Assembly (NCBI GenBank): GCA_949285425.1
Contig: CASEAJ010000044.1
Location: 50,163 to 114,162 of the forward strand
Reading direction: 5' to 3'
Length of the DNA: 64,000 nucleotides
Origin: an uncultured Porphyromonadaceae bacterium
Lineage (GTDB): Bacteria; Bacteroidota; Bacteroidia; Bacteroidales; Paludibacteraceae
Shown here: positions 25,345-33,637 of the stretch, in pieces
How the letters are laid out: each line of letters starts with the position of its first letter
Numbering within the stretch: the first letter of the stretch is position 1
Translations under genes and position numbers: made by a program
The notes under the pieces: generated by a model
What the model saw: only the letters and a program-made list of their open reading frames with translations
Database searches by the model: none
Told to the model about the DNA's origin: nothing

Positions 25345-26443
25345 TATATTGCAATCTGCAGAAAGCAAATTTTATATGTTAACGAACAAGGAAGGCAAAA
25401 CTTGGATTTTTCCTAATGAAAACTTACAACTTTCCATGGAACTATATCAACCAAGTAGTTTTAACGGCAAACTTCTTAGATTTTGCTTCCCGTTGTTTCG
25501 TGATATGCTTGCTTGGACCAAATTATTTGATTTGGAAGTGATAAATGTAAGTTTGAAAAATGATTTGCAACAATTGTTATGTCGTTTGTTTTGTATATCG
25601 GATTTGAATTTCTCTGTTTTTTGTGGCACGCCAGGGATTCACAAAAAAATAACAATCCAATTGATGAGTAAGGATAAGATATTAGGTTATTGTAAATTGA
25701 CTGACAGTTCTGTTGTACATGAATTGTTCCTTCGGGAGCAAAAAATGTTAGATTGGTTATGTGATGAAGCAGTAGAAAATATTCCAATTTGTATACATTG
25801 TGGTTCTCTTACAAATGGAATAAAGGTGTTTGTGCAAAGTACAATAAAAACAAAAAAATCGAGAGTGATTCATGAATGGGGAGAAATTCAGAAAAAGTTT
25901 CTAGAAGATTTACATAGACGTACTTGTGAAAAAAGGATGTTTGAGAATACAGACTTTTATAAAACTATATTGCATTTAAACAATAATATAGATTGGTTAA
26001 TGCTGCCGGAACAAAAGAGTATAGTGATAAAAGCTATGCAAGTGGTTTCTGATTATTATAAAGGTTGTGAGGTTGAATTTTCTGTATGTCATGCAGATTT
26101 TACTCCTTGGAACATGTTTGAAGAAAACGGAAATCTGTTTGTTTTTGATTGGGAATATGCTCAAAAAAGTTATCCTCCTTATCTTGATGCTTTTCATTAT
26201 ATAACTCAAGTGGCAATCATAGAAAAGGGTATTGAGGATGAAAAAGTAATTTATAGGATGGTGCAAGAAAATATTCTGTTTGCAGAAATGAAAAACAGGG
26301 ATATTGCTTACTTGTGTTACTTGTTACACATAATTCATTTTTATTTTAATATTAATAATGGGAATTTCTCTACAGAAGATCATAGTTATAAATGTTGGAT
26401 AAAACTAATAAAAAATATACTAGCTAATGAAAACTATTCTTAA
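25331..26443 (+). CDS. APH/choline-kinase-like phosphotransferase
   Basis: 370-residue protein whose C-terminal half has the aminoglycoside/choline phosphotransferase signature: SVCHADFTPWNMF (Brenner-type HxD-x4-N, near residues 253-265, with the His kept) and VFDWEYA (metal-binding Asp near 273). The N-terminal half is weakly conserved but could be the ATP-binding lobe. In a capsule operon this may phosphorylate a sugar or small group before transfer (inference); antibiotic resistance is unlikely from context. Overlaps the GT4 before and the GT8 after by 14-17 bp. Strongly AT-rich. Confidence 0.78.
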   Translation: MDVFDILQSAESKFYMLTNKEGKTWIFPNENLQLSMELYQPSSFNGKLLRFCFPLFRDMLAWTKLFDLEVINVSLKNDLQQLLCRLFCISDLNFSVFCGTPGIHKKITIQLMSKDKILGYCKLTDSSVVHELFLREQKMLDWLCDEAVENIPICIHCGSLTNGIKVFVQSTIKTKKSRVIHEWGEIQKKFLEDLHRRTCEKRMFENTDFYKTILHLNNNIDWLMLPEQKSIVIKAMQVVSDYYKGCEVEFSVCHADFTPWNMFEENGNLFVFDWEYAQKSYPPYLDAFHYITQVAIIEKGIEDEKVIYRMVQENILFAEMKNRDIAYLCYLLHIIHFYFNINNGNFSTEDHSYKCWIKLIKNILANENYS

Positions 26444-27404
26444 TTGTGCATATTCTTTTATGGATAATTATGCTCAGCATGCAGGTTTATCCATATTGTC
26501 GCTTTTTGAAAACAATAAAGAAGCAGATGAAATAAATGTGTATATCATAGACAACCAAATAGGAGCGGAGAATCACAAAAAACTTGAAAGCTTGGCGGTG
26601 GAATACAATAGGAGAATTGTATTTATTAGTCTAGATGAAATCTCACAGAAAATGAATGTATCTACCAATTTCTGTCGAAGTACTTATGGGAAATTGTTTC
26701 TTGCTCAAATCAAAGATGTTGATTTAATGTTGACATTTGATTGCGACACGATAATAACAGGGTCTTTATTGGAATTGTTGGATATAGATATGACAGAAAC
26801 CCTTGTGGCAGGAGTACAAGATACCGTTAATCCGTATTTTGTATATAAAATAGGTCTTACCAATGAGGATAGATATATTAATTGTGGGGGAGTGATATTG
26901 TTGAATTTAAAACTTTGGCGGGAAATGAATATAGAACAAAAGTGTATCGATTATGTGTTGTCTTTTGATGGAAATCCCCCCTTTGTGGACCAAGGTACAA
27001 TAAATCATATTTGCAAAGATAGGAAAAAAATATTGCCTCCACAGTATAATGTGATTAATCCTATGTTTATGTTTCCTGTTGATAAAATAAAGCGTTTGTT
27101 TCGTATGAAGACATATTATTCGCAAACGGAAATAGATGAGGCTATATTGCATCCTAAAGTGATACATTACACAGGGGAATTATATAATCGTCCTTGGTTT
27201 TTGAATTGTTCTCATCCTCTAAAACAGATATATTTAGATTTTTTGAGCAAGTCACCTTGGAAGAATAATGAGTTGCAATATAGAGAATTGTCAAAAAATG
27301 GAAAGATTCAAAAATGGATTTATGAAAAGTGTCCTTTTTTTGTATATGAACTAATGATAAGATTTATACATGTGAGGCATAAAATGCAAAATAGGATAAT
27401 GTAG
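26427..27404 (+). CDS. glycosyltransferase family 8
   Basis: 325-residue GT8 enzyme: LNCAYSFMDNYAQHAGLSILSLF at the N-terminus, FCRSTYGKLFL, the DxD motif in LTFDCDTIITGSL near residue 105, YINCGGVILLNLKLWRE and VIHYTGELYNRPW. GT8 members usually transfer glucose or galactose with retention. Last gene of the AT-rich operon; a 917-bp repeat region without genes follows. Confidence 0.93.
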   Translation: MKTILNCAYSFMDNYAQHAGLSILSLFENNKEADEINVYIIDNQIGAENHKKLESLAVEYNRRIVFISLDEISQKMNVSTNFCRSTYGKLFLAQIKDVDLMLTFDCDTIITGSLLELLDIDMTETLVAGVQDTVNPYFVYKIGLTNEDRYINCGGVILLNLKLWREMNIEQKCIDYVLSFDGNPPFVDQGTINHICKDRKKILPPQYNVINPMFMFPVDKIKRLFRMKTYYSQTEIDEAILHPKVIHYTGELYNRPWFLNCSHPLKQIYLDFLSKSPWKNNELQYRELSKNGKIQKWIYEKCPFFVYELMIRFIHVRHKMQNRIM

Positions 27405-27552
27405 TGTAATATTAATGGATGTTCTATGGTGGATTGAGTGAATTTGATGGTTGGTAGTGCGATGTGTGTAGGAGCCGCATTAAGCGCAGGGTGACCATGT
27501 GGATAATTTGTAATCTTTAGCTATCAACTGTTATCTCCGGAGGGTTTTTTCA

Positions 27553-27737
27553 TGGTCCGGAAAAGGGGCTGTAGTTTGCGAAAAAATCTTCTATAGAAAG
27601 TTGGTCAACATACTATAGAAGATGGAGCAACATACTATAGAAGATTGATCAACTTTCTATAGTATTTTTTGACAGCCTCCTGCAAGGCTTGTGGCAGGCT
27701 TGAACGGTCATAATGTCAGGCGTTTTGAGAGGGGATG
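27553..27737 (+). mobile_element. CTATAG element, copy A (MITE-like, two 22-bp units)
   Basis: Core 27591-27662 is bounded by 18-bp inverted ends (CTATAGAAAGTTGGTCAA and TTGATCAACTTTCTATAG) and holds two ACTATAGAAGAT-containing units with about 22-bp period. Flanks to about 27553 and 27737 also match the inverted copy at 47778-47972, so the whole element is about 185 bp. No ORF; mobility is inferred only from the two copies. Confidence 0.75.
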
Positions 27738-27739
27738 AG

Positions 27740-27885
27740 TTGACAGTAAGTAGTGACGAGTGACAAGTGACAGTTGACAGTTAGTAGTGGGGAGCGAGGA
27801 GCGGGTAGCGAGTAGTGTCGGTAGAGACGTACCGTGGTGCGTCTGTGTCGGTTGTGACAAGTGACAAGTGACGAGTGACGAGTGA
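27740..27885. repeat. heptad array with 40-bp dyad repeat
   Basis: TGACRAG/TTGACAG words, GGGGAGCGAGGAGCGGGTAG words, the dyad repeat at 27815-27853, then TGACAAG/TGACGAG words again. Confidence 0.82.
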
Positions 27886-27889
27886 TTTG

Positions 27890-28092
27890 TACTCCCTCCC
27901 CCTGCGGGTACTCCCTCTAAAATAGCGGGAGAGTGTTGAAGCGGACGCCTTCGGCGGGTGTTGAATTTTGTTGATATGAAAAGCCTTGCATACAAAATTC
28001 TCCCTCTAATTTAGAGGGAGTACCCCGAAGGGGGGAGGGAGTATATTCTCTAATTTAGAGGGAGTACCGCAAAGCGGGGAGGGAGTATGACG
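27890..28092. repeat. CCCTCTAATTTAGAGGG inverted-repeat cluster
   Basis: Three short palindromic modules around CTCCCTCTAA..TTAGAGGGAGTA, each followed by a CCCCGAAGGGG or CCGCAAAGCGG mini-hairpin. Similar to, but not the same as, the 107-bp element at 56847, 60183 and 63806. Could fold into strong hairpins in a transcript from either side. Confidence 0.75.
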
Positions 28093-28097
28093 GATAG

Positions 28098-28318
28098 CTA
28101 AGAGTTAAGAGTTAACAGTTGACAAGTTACAAGTGATAGCTAATCATTAAACACTAATCATTAACAATTAATAATTAATAATTAATAATTCTCCCCGCTT
28201 CCCGCTACTCACTACTTAATAAATCATTAACCATTAACTACGGGGTAATCCGAATGGCCTACTCGCTATCCGCTCCCCGCTACTCGCTCCTTAATGGTAA
28301 ACATTAAAATCGTAAAGT
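28098..28318. repeat. composite heptad array
   Basis: TTAACAG/TTGACAAG words, then AATCATT/AATAATT words, CCCGCTTCCCGCTACTCACT words, AACCATT words and a second CCGCTCCCCGCTACTCGCT block directly before the GT4 start. Confidence 0.82.
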
Positions 28319-28321
28319 GGA

Positions 28322-29410
28322 ATGAAAAAGATAGTTTGTTTTCATTTGTTCAATGACTATAGCGGTAGTCCGAAGGTGTTGCGGACGGTGCTGGGCGGAC
28401 TGGCGGCCCGGGGGATGCGGATAGACTTGCTGACCTCGAAGGGCGAGGGTGCGTTGAGCGACCTGGGGGCGTGTGCGGGGGTGCGGATGAGTACGTATGC
28501 CTACCGCTTTTCGGACAACGGGGCGGTGACCCTGGTGCGCTATGCGGCCGTGCAACTGTATACCTTTTGCCGGGCCTTGCGCTATGTGCGTGACCGCGAT
28601 GCGGTGTTTTACGTGAACACGATATTGCCCGTGGGGGCGGCACTGGCGGGACGGCTGATGGGCAAGCGGGTGGTGTATCACTACCACGAAAATGCTTTTG
28701 CCAAAGGGACGTTCTACAAACTGCTGGCGCGGGCCATGGAACGGCTGGCCTCGGAGGTGGTGTGCGTGTCGGACTATCAGCGTTCGTTCCTGAAACGGCA
28801 GCAGGGGGTGCGGGTCATCCCGAACGCCTTGCCCGAGGCTTTTGCGGCACGCTTGTGTCCTGACCCGACGGGGGCTTTCGACCGCAAACGGGTGCTGATG
28901 CTTGGTTCGCTGAAACGATATAAGGGTACGGCGGAGTTCATTGAACTGGCCCGGAGCCTGCCGGAATATGCGTTTGAACTGGTGCTGAACGAGGAGGCGG
29001 AACCGATAGAGGCTTTCCGGAAGACGTGCGGGGCCTGGCCCGAAAACCTGACGGTGCATGCCCGGCAGCAGGATGTGGCACCGTTTTACAACCGGGCGTC
29101 GGTGGTGCTGAACCTTTCAAACAAAAAGCTGTTTATCGAAACTTTCGGACTGACAGCCCTGGAGGCCATGACGGCGGGACTGCCGGTGGTGGTGCCCACG
29201 GTGGGCGGCATTGCCGAACTGGTGGACGACGGGGTGAACGGTTACAAGATAGACGTGCAGGAACTGGAAAAGGTGGCCGGGGCGGTGCGTGGCCTGTTGT
29301 CGGACCGCGAACGGTATGTGGCCATGGCGGAACAGGCTTTGCGCACGGCTGCACGCTACAGTGCAGAGAACATGTGCCGGCAGCTTGCGCAGTTGCTGGA
29401 GGGGGGATGA
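28322..29410 (+). CDS. glycosyltransferase family 4
   Basis: 362-residue GT-B enzyme: HLFNDYSGSPKVLRTVLGGL at the N-terminus, YHYHENAFAKGTFYK, VCVSDYQRSFL, then MLGSLKRYKGTAEFIELAR and the C-terminal ETFGLTALEAMTAGLPVVVP with the E-x7-E pair. GC-rich, unlike the preceding operon. Flanked by heptad arrays on both sides and probably transcribed alone. Possibly a conserved, outer part of the polysaccharide assembly line (inference). Confidence 0.94.
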   Translation: MKKIVCFHLFNDYSGSPKVLRTVLGGLAARGMRIDLLTSKGEGALSDLGACAGVRMSTYAYRFSDNGAVTLVRYAAVQLYTFCRALRYVRDRDAVFYVNTILPVGAALAGRLMGKRVVYHYHENAFAKGTFYKLLARAMERLASEVVCVSDYQRSFLKRQQGVRVIPNALPEAFAARLCPDPTGAFDRKRVLMLGSLKRYKGTAEFIELARSLPEYAFELVLNEEAEPIEAFRKTCGAWPENLTVHARQQDVAPFYNRASVVLNLSNKKLFIETFGLTALEAMTAGLPVVVPTVGGIAELVDDGVNGYKIDVQELEKVAGAVRGLLSDRERYVAMAEQALRTAARYSAENMCRQLAQLLEGG

Positions 29411-29580
29411 GTGACAAGTGACGAGTGACAAGTGACAGTTAACAGTTAGTAGTGACAAGTGACAGTTGACAGTTAGTAGTGAGGAGTGACAGTTAACAGT
29501 GACAGTTAACAGTGACGAGTGACAAGTGACGAGTGTCTGTAGAGACGTACCGTGGTGCGTCTGTGTCGGTAGTGACGTTT
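29408..29580. repeat. long heptad array with 40-bp dyad repeat
   Basis: About 125 bp of almost uninterrupted 7-bp words (GTGACAA, GTGACGA, TTGACAG, TTAACAG, TTAGTAG), the clearest example in the window, followed by the dyad repeat at 29533-29571. Confidence 0.88.
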
Positions 29581-29594
29581 GACATTGTCAGACG

Positions 29595-29675
29595 AACATT
29601 TGGTGGATATTGACAAAACGGTCGAAAAACATTTGGTGGATATTGACAAAATGCCGAAAAACATTTGGTGGAATT
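29595..29675 (+). promoter_or_regulatory. three 33-bp-spaced AACATTTGGTGGA repeats
   Basis: AACATTTGGTGGATATTGACAAA occurs at 29595 and 29628; a third, shorter copy (AACATTTGGTGGAATT) starts at 29660. Spacing is 33 and 32 bp, three helical turns. The third copy contains the -33 TTTG of the promoter of the ATPase gene, an operator-like layout. Confidence 0.75.
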
Positions 29676-29695
29676 GTGTTTTTAGTCTATTTTCG
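29664..29695 (+). promoter_or_regulatory. Bacteroidetes-type promoter of the DUF4143 ATPase gene
   Basis: TTTG (29664-29667), 20-nt spacer, TATTTTCG (29688-29695; one mismatch to TAnnTTTG). The predicted start site is only about 10 nt before the ATG at 29712. Confidence 0.65.
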
Positions 29696-29711
29696 CCAAA
29701 AATAAAACGGT

Positions 29712-31058
29712 ATGAAAGACGGTGTAATATATTTTAAAAGAAAAATGTATGATACCATGCGCAAATGGAAATCCGAGCGGAATGGAGACACGGCTTTGTT
29801 AATACAGGGAGCGAGGCGCATAGGCAAGTCAACCATAGCTGAAGAATTTGCACGGCATGAATATAAGTCATACATTTTAATTGACTTTTCGAAAGTTTCA
29901 CAAGAAGTCAGCGAACTGTTCGATGATATTTCTGACTTGAATTATCTCTTTATCAGGCTCCAGTTCATTTATCAAGTTCAACTGTATGAACGTGAGTCCG
30001 TCATTATATTGGATGAAGTACAGCTACAGCCGAAAGCAAGACAGGCTGTCAAACATCTGGTAAAGGATCATCGTTATGACTACATAGAAACCGGCTCGCT
30101 CATATCTGTACGTTCCCGAAGCCGTGACATATTGATACCCAGTGAAGAGACAAAGGTGAACATGTACCCCATGGACTATGAAGAATTCAGGTGGGCTATG
30201 GGTGATACAGTTACAATACCGCTTTTGAGGACAGCCTTTGACAGCAAGAAGCCTGTGGGAGATGCCGTACATCGGAAACTTATGAGGGATTTCCGGCTGT
30301 ATATGCTTGTGGGAGGAATGCCGCAAGCTGTGGCCGCTTATATAAAGACAAACAACTTTACGGCGGTTGACCAAGCCAAGCGTGATATTATTCAACTGTA
30401 CGAAGAAGATTTCGCAAAAATAGACGACAATGGGAAAGCCAAGGCTATGTACGACGCTATACCTGCACAGCTGAGCAGGAACGCAGTGCGATACCAGGTA
30501 GGCAATGCTATCCCGGATGAAAGGGTGGAGCGTGTAATCAACATTGTGAAGGAAATGGAGGACTCCATGACCGTCAACATCGCATACCATTCTGACGACC
30601 CGAACGCCGGTCTGGCTCTCACTATGAATCAGCAATGCTTCAAAATGTATGCATCGGATACAGGTCTGTTCGTTACGCTTGCTTTCAAGGACAGCGATAT
30701 TACGGAGAATGTCATTTACGACAAATTGTTGAACGACAAACTCAGCACCAATTTGGGATATGTATATGAAAATGTGATTGCACAAATGCTGAGGGCTACG
30801 GGAAAGAACTTGTTCTATCACACCATACCTTTTGCCGAAGGGAAAAAGTATTACGAAGTTGATTTCATCATTCCGGGCAAACATAAGATTTCGCCGGTCG
30901 AAGTAAAATCCTCCGGCTACAAAGCGCACAAGTCATTGGACGAGTTCTGCGAAAAATATTCGGAACGCATAATGAACAAATATCTGATTTATACGAAGGA
31001 CTACAAAAGAGAAAACGGCATCGAATACATTCCCGTTTATATGACTCTGTTTTTATAG
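29712..31058 (+). CDS. AAA-type ATPase with C-terminal DUF4143 domain
   Basis: 448-residue cytoplasmic protein: Walker A GARRIGKST (about residues 33-41), Walker B SVIILDEVQ (about 96-104), sensor-like IETGSLIS, and a C-terminal DUF4143 region ending in YEVDFIIPG and PVEVKSSGYKAHKSLDEF, a motif that resembles the core of restriction-endonuclease-like folds. The family is very common in Bacteroidetes, usually as a free-standing gene of unknown role. It has its own repeat-decorated promoter and interrupts two GT4 genes, so it is likely cargo and not a polysaccharide enzyme. Confidence 0.92.
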   Translation: MKDGVIYFKRKMYDTMRKWKSERNGDTALLIQGARRIGKSTIAEEFARHEYKSYILIDFSKVSQEVSELFDDISDLNYLFIRLQFIYQVQLYERESVIILDEVQLQPKARQAVKHLVKDHRYDYIETGSLISVRSRSRDILIPSEETKVNMYPMDYEEFRWAMGDTVTIPLLRTAFDSKKPVGDAVHRKLMRDFRLYMLVGGMPQAVAAYIKTNNFTAVDQAKRDIIQLYEEDFAKIDDNGKAKAMYDAIPAQLSRNAVRYQVGNAIPDERVERVINIVKEMEDSMTVNIAYHSDDPNAGLALTMNQQCFKMYASDTGLFVTLAFKDSDITENVIYDKLLNDKLSTNLGYVYENVIAQMLRATGKNLFYHTIPFAEGKKYYEVDFIIPGKHKISPVEVKSSGYKAHKSLDEFCEKYSERIMNKYLIYTKDYKRENGIEYIPVYMTLFL

Positions 31059-31061
31059 GAC

Positions 31062-31245
31062 GAGTGACAGTTAGTAGTGAGGAGTGACAGTAGTTAATAG
31101 TGACGAGTGACGAGTGACAAGTGACAGTTGACAAGTGACGAGTGACAGCTAATCATTAAACATTAATCATTCTTCCCGCTCCCCGCTCCTCGCTTCTCAC
31201 TACTTAAAATCATTAATAATTAATCATTAACCATTAACCATTAAC
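31062..31245. repeat. composite heptad array
   Basis: TGACAGT/TGACGAG words after the ATPase gene, AATCATT words, a CCCGCTCCCCGCTCCTCGCT block, and AACCATT words up to the next gene. Confidence 0.82.
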
Positions 31246-31263
31246 AATTTGCCATTAGGGTAT

Positions 31264-32331
31264 ATGAAGAAGATTGCAGTAATAGGTACGCAGGGTGTAC
31301 CGGCAGAGTATGGTGGGTTTGAAACGCTGGTGGAGAACATCATCGGTGCGAATGCATCGGCGGATGTGCAATATACGGTGTTTTGCAGCGGTAAGGACTA
31401 CGACGAACGTCTGGAAAGCTACAAGGGGGCGCAGCTGAAATATGTGCCCCTGCACGCCAACGGCATACAGAGCATTCCCTACGACATGGTGTCGATGATG
31501 CGCTCGATGCGGGGGTATGACGTGATGCTGGTGCTGGGGGTGTCGGGATGTGTGTTCCTGCCTTTCGTGCGCCTGCTGAGCCGGGCCAAACTGGTGGTGA
31601 ACATTGACGGACTGGAACACCGGCGGAAGAAATGGGGCAAGTGGACACGCAGGTTTCTGCGGCTGTCGGAGGCGGTGGCAGTGCATTGCGCCCATGTGGT
31701 GGTGGCCGACAACAAGGGCATTCAGGACTACGTGGCGGAACGCTACCGGGGCAAGCGGGCCGAACTGATTGCCTACGGGGGCGACCACGTGATGACGGGC
31801 GTGGAACCGGCCCGGGAAGCGGCCATACTGGACCACTACGGACTGAAGGCGGGGGAGTATGCCATGTCGGTGTGCCGCATTGAGCCTGAAAACAACTGTC
31901 ACGTCATTCTGGAAGCGTTTGCTCGGACGGACAAGCCTTTGATTTTCATTGGTAACTGGAAAAAGAGCGACTATGGAAAGTCCTTGAGGAAAAAGTATGA
32001 ACATTGTGTCAACATCAGTATGCTCGACCCGATTTATGAGATAGAGACGTTGTATGTGTTCAGGAAAAACGCGGGATGGTACATGCATGGACACAGCGCG
32101 GGGGGCACGAACCCTTCGCTGGTGGAGGCCATGTTCTTCGGCCGGCCGATACTGGCGTTCGACGTGGTGTATAACCGCGAAACGACTTCGGGACAGGCGT
32201 ATTATTTCAAGGATGAACAGGACATCATACGCTTGCTGGGAGAAAAACTCGACGGCACGGCCATGCACGAAATAGCGCAGAAACGCTATACGTGGAAAAC
32301 CATCGCCTCGGAATATGAACGGCTGTATTAG
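31264..32331 (+). CDS. DUF1972/GT4 glycosyltransferase
   Basis: 355-residue GT-B enzyme with the DUF1972 N-terminal domain (KIAVIGTQGVPAEYGGFETLVENI, residues 3-26) typical of rhamnosyl- and fucosyltransferase-like proteins, then YAMSVCRIEPENNCHVILEAF and HGHSAGGTNPSLVEAMFFGRPILAFD. ATG 31264 is preferred because the in-frame TTG at 31249 adds only a short unconserved stretch. GC-rich; bracketed by heptad arrays. A link to the dTDP-rhamnose genes is plausible but unproven. Confidence 0.93.
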   Translation: MKKIAVIGTQGVPAEYGGFETLVENIIGANASADVQYTVFCSGKDYDERLESYKGAQLKYVPLHANGIQSIPYDMVSMMRSMRGYDVMLVLGVSGCVFLPFVRLLSRAKLVVNIDGLEHRRKKWGKWTRRFLRLSEAVAVHCAHVVVADNKGIQDYVAERYRGKRAELIAYGGDHVMTGVEPAREAAILDHYGLKAGEYAMSVCRIEPENNCHVILEAFARTDKPLIFIGNWKKSDYGKSLRKKYEHCVNISMLDPIYEIETLYVFRKNAGWYMHGHSAGGTNPSLVEAMFFGRPILAFDVVYNRETTSGQAYYFKDEQDIIRLLGEKLDGTAMHEIAQKRYTWKTIASEYERLY

Positions 32332-32332
32332 T

Positions 32333-32583
32333 GTTGGATGACGGTTAGTAGTGACGAGTGACAAGTGACGAGTGACGAGTGATGAGCGGGTAGAATTGTT
32401 AATTATTAATTGTTAATGATTAGTGTTTAATGATTAACTGTTCACTGTCACTTGTCAACTGTCACTTGTCACTACCGACACAGACGCACCACGGTACGTC
32501 TCTACAGACGCTCCCCACTCCCCACTCCCCACTCGTCACTACTAACTGTTAACTGTCACTAGTCACTCATTACTATAAACTGA
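32333..32583. repeat. inverted composite heptad array with dyad repeat
   Basis: Left arm TGACGAG/TGACAAG words, centre AATTATT/AATGATT words, right arm CTGTCAC/TTGTCAC words in the opposite orientation, the inverted dyad repeat (32471-32510), CCCCACTCCCCACTC words, and further TAACTGTCA words up to the next gene. The arms could pair into a long hairpin. Confidence 0.85.
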
Positions 32584-32586
32584 AAA

Positions 32587-33471
32587 ATGAATAAAATTCG
32601 TCCTTACATGATGCCCTTTGCCATGTTGCTGGGCAGTGTGTGTTATCCGTTTTTTTCGCGCCTGGCTTTTGCTACGCCATGGCTCATTTTCACCATGTTG
32701 TTGCTGACCTACTGCAACCTGTCGCTGCGGCGCATACGGCTGTTGCCGATGCATGCCTGGCTCATTGGCATACAGGTGCTGGGCAGTGTGGCGGTGTATT
32801 GGTTGCTGCACCCTTTCAACGAGGTGCTGGCCCAGGCGGCCATGATATGTGTGATGGCTCCGACGGCCACTTCGGCTCCGGTGATTACCCGACTGCTGGG
32901 CGGCAACGTGGAAAACTTGATTACCTACAGCCTGCTGTGCAACGGGGTGGTGGCGGTGATGGCGCCGCTGGTGTTTTCGTGGCTGGGTGAACGGGAGTCT
33001 CTGTCGTTTGTGGAGTCGTTTCTCTCCATCGGACGGCGGGTGGGGCTGTTGCTGATAGGGCCTTTTGTGCTGGGAGTGCTGGTGAGGAGCCTGTGGCCCC
33101 GGGTGAGTGAGTATGGCCGGGCATTTGCCAACCTGTCGTTCTGCCTGTGGAGCGTGGCGCTGACCATTGTGAGTGCCAACATAGTGAACTTCATTCTGGC
33201 GCAGGATGCCGGACATTACCGTCTGGAAATGGTGATTGCCGCGGTGTCGCTGGTGATTTGTGTGGGGCAGTTTCTCACGGGACGAAGTTTGGGACGTCGC
33301 TATGGGGAAACGGTGGCCGGCGGTCAGGGATTGGGACAGAAGAACACGATTCTGGCGATATGGATGGCGCAGACCTTCCTGAACCCCTTGTCGTCGCTGG
33401 GACCGGGTACGTATGTGCTGTGGCAGAACTTGGTCAATTCGTTCCAGGTGTGGAGAAAGGCTAAGAGTTAG
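32587..33471 (+). CDS. bile acid:sodium symporter (BASS/SBF) family transporter
   Basis: 294-residue membrane protein with about nine to ten hydrophobic helices. The segment VMAPTATSAPVITRLLGGN (about residues 97-115) and the later NTILAIWMAQTFLNPLSSLGPGTYVLWQN match the crossing-helix motifs of the SBF superfamily. Substrate unknown; many members move organic anions and are not bile acid carriers. Stands alone between heptad arrays; no obvious tie to the polysaccharide locus. Confidence 0.85.
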   Translation: MNKIRPYMMPFAMLLGSVCYPFFSRLAFATPWLIFTMLLLTYCNLSLRRIRLLPMHAWLIGIQVLGSVAVYWLLHPFNEVLAQAAMICVMAPTATSAPVITRLLGGNVENLITYSLLCNGVVAVMAPLVFSWLGERESLSFVESFLSIGRRVGLLLIGPFVLGVLVRSLWPRVSEYGRAFANLSFCLWSVALTIVSANIVNFILAQDAGHYRLEMVIAAVSLVICVGQFLTGRSLGRRYGETVAGGQGLGQKNTILAIWMAQTFLNPLSSLGPGTYVLWQNLVNSFQVWRKAKS

Positions 33472-33560
33472 TAGTGACGAGTGACGAGTGACAAGCGACG
33501 AGTGACAGTTAACAGCTGAACACTCATCATTAATAATTAACCATTAACAATTAATCATTC
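33468..33560. repeat. heptad array
   Basis: TGACGAG/CGACGAG/TTAACAG words followed by AATAATT/AACCATT/AATCATT words. Confidence 0.8.
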
Positions 33561-33585
33561 TCCCCGTTTGTTCTCGAACTATCCA

Positions 33586-33617
33586 TTTGCATGATTGCCT
33601 ATGGATTGTTATCTTTG
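33586..33617 (+). promoter_or_regulatory. consensus Bacteroidetes promoter
   Basis: TTTG (33586-33589), 20-nt spacer, perfect TATCTTTG (33610-33617). It lies inside the longest open frame of the next gene, which supports the downstream start at 33638. Confidence 0.82.
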
Positions 33618-33637
33618 CACACCGTCAGGACAAAACA

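Larger units (their letters stand above)
27405..28321. other. gene-free repeat region after the capsule operon
   Basis: 917 bp with no credible gene. In order: 150 bp of unremarkable sequence, a CTATAG element (27553-27737), heptad array with the 40-bp dyad repeat (27740-27885), inverted repeats rich in CCCTCTAATTTAGAGGG (27890-28092), and a second composite heptad array (28098-28318) up to the next start codon. Confidence 0.85.

Noticed and set aside
25331..26443. Aminoglycoside resistance gene
   Set aside because: The APH-like motif is present, but the gene is embedded and translationally coupled in a capsule operon and is otherwise divergent.
27521..27552. Terminator after the GT8 gene (CTCCGGAGGGTTTTTT)
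   Set aside because: The palindrome CTCCGGAG leaves no loop and the stem is too short; not convincing.
27591..27662. CRISPR array (also considered at 47848-47941)
   Set aside because: Units follow each other directly with a 22-bp period and no unique spacers; there are no cas genes.
27708..27995. Small proteins encoded in repeat spacers (also 7742-7936 and 11522-11785)
   Set aside because: These frames simply translate heptad arrays into SLVTCHS-like peptides; they have no start context and no conservation signal.
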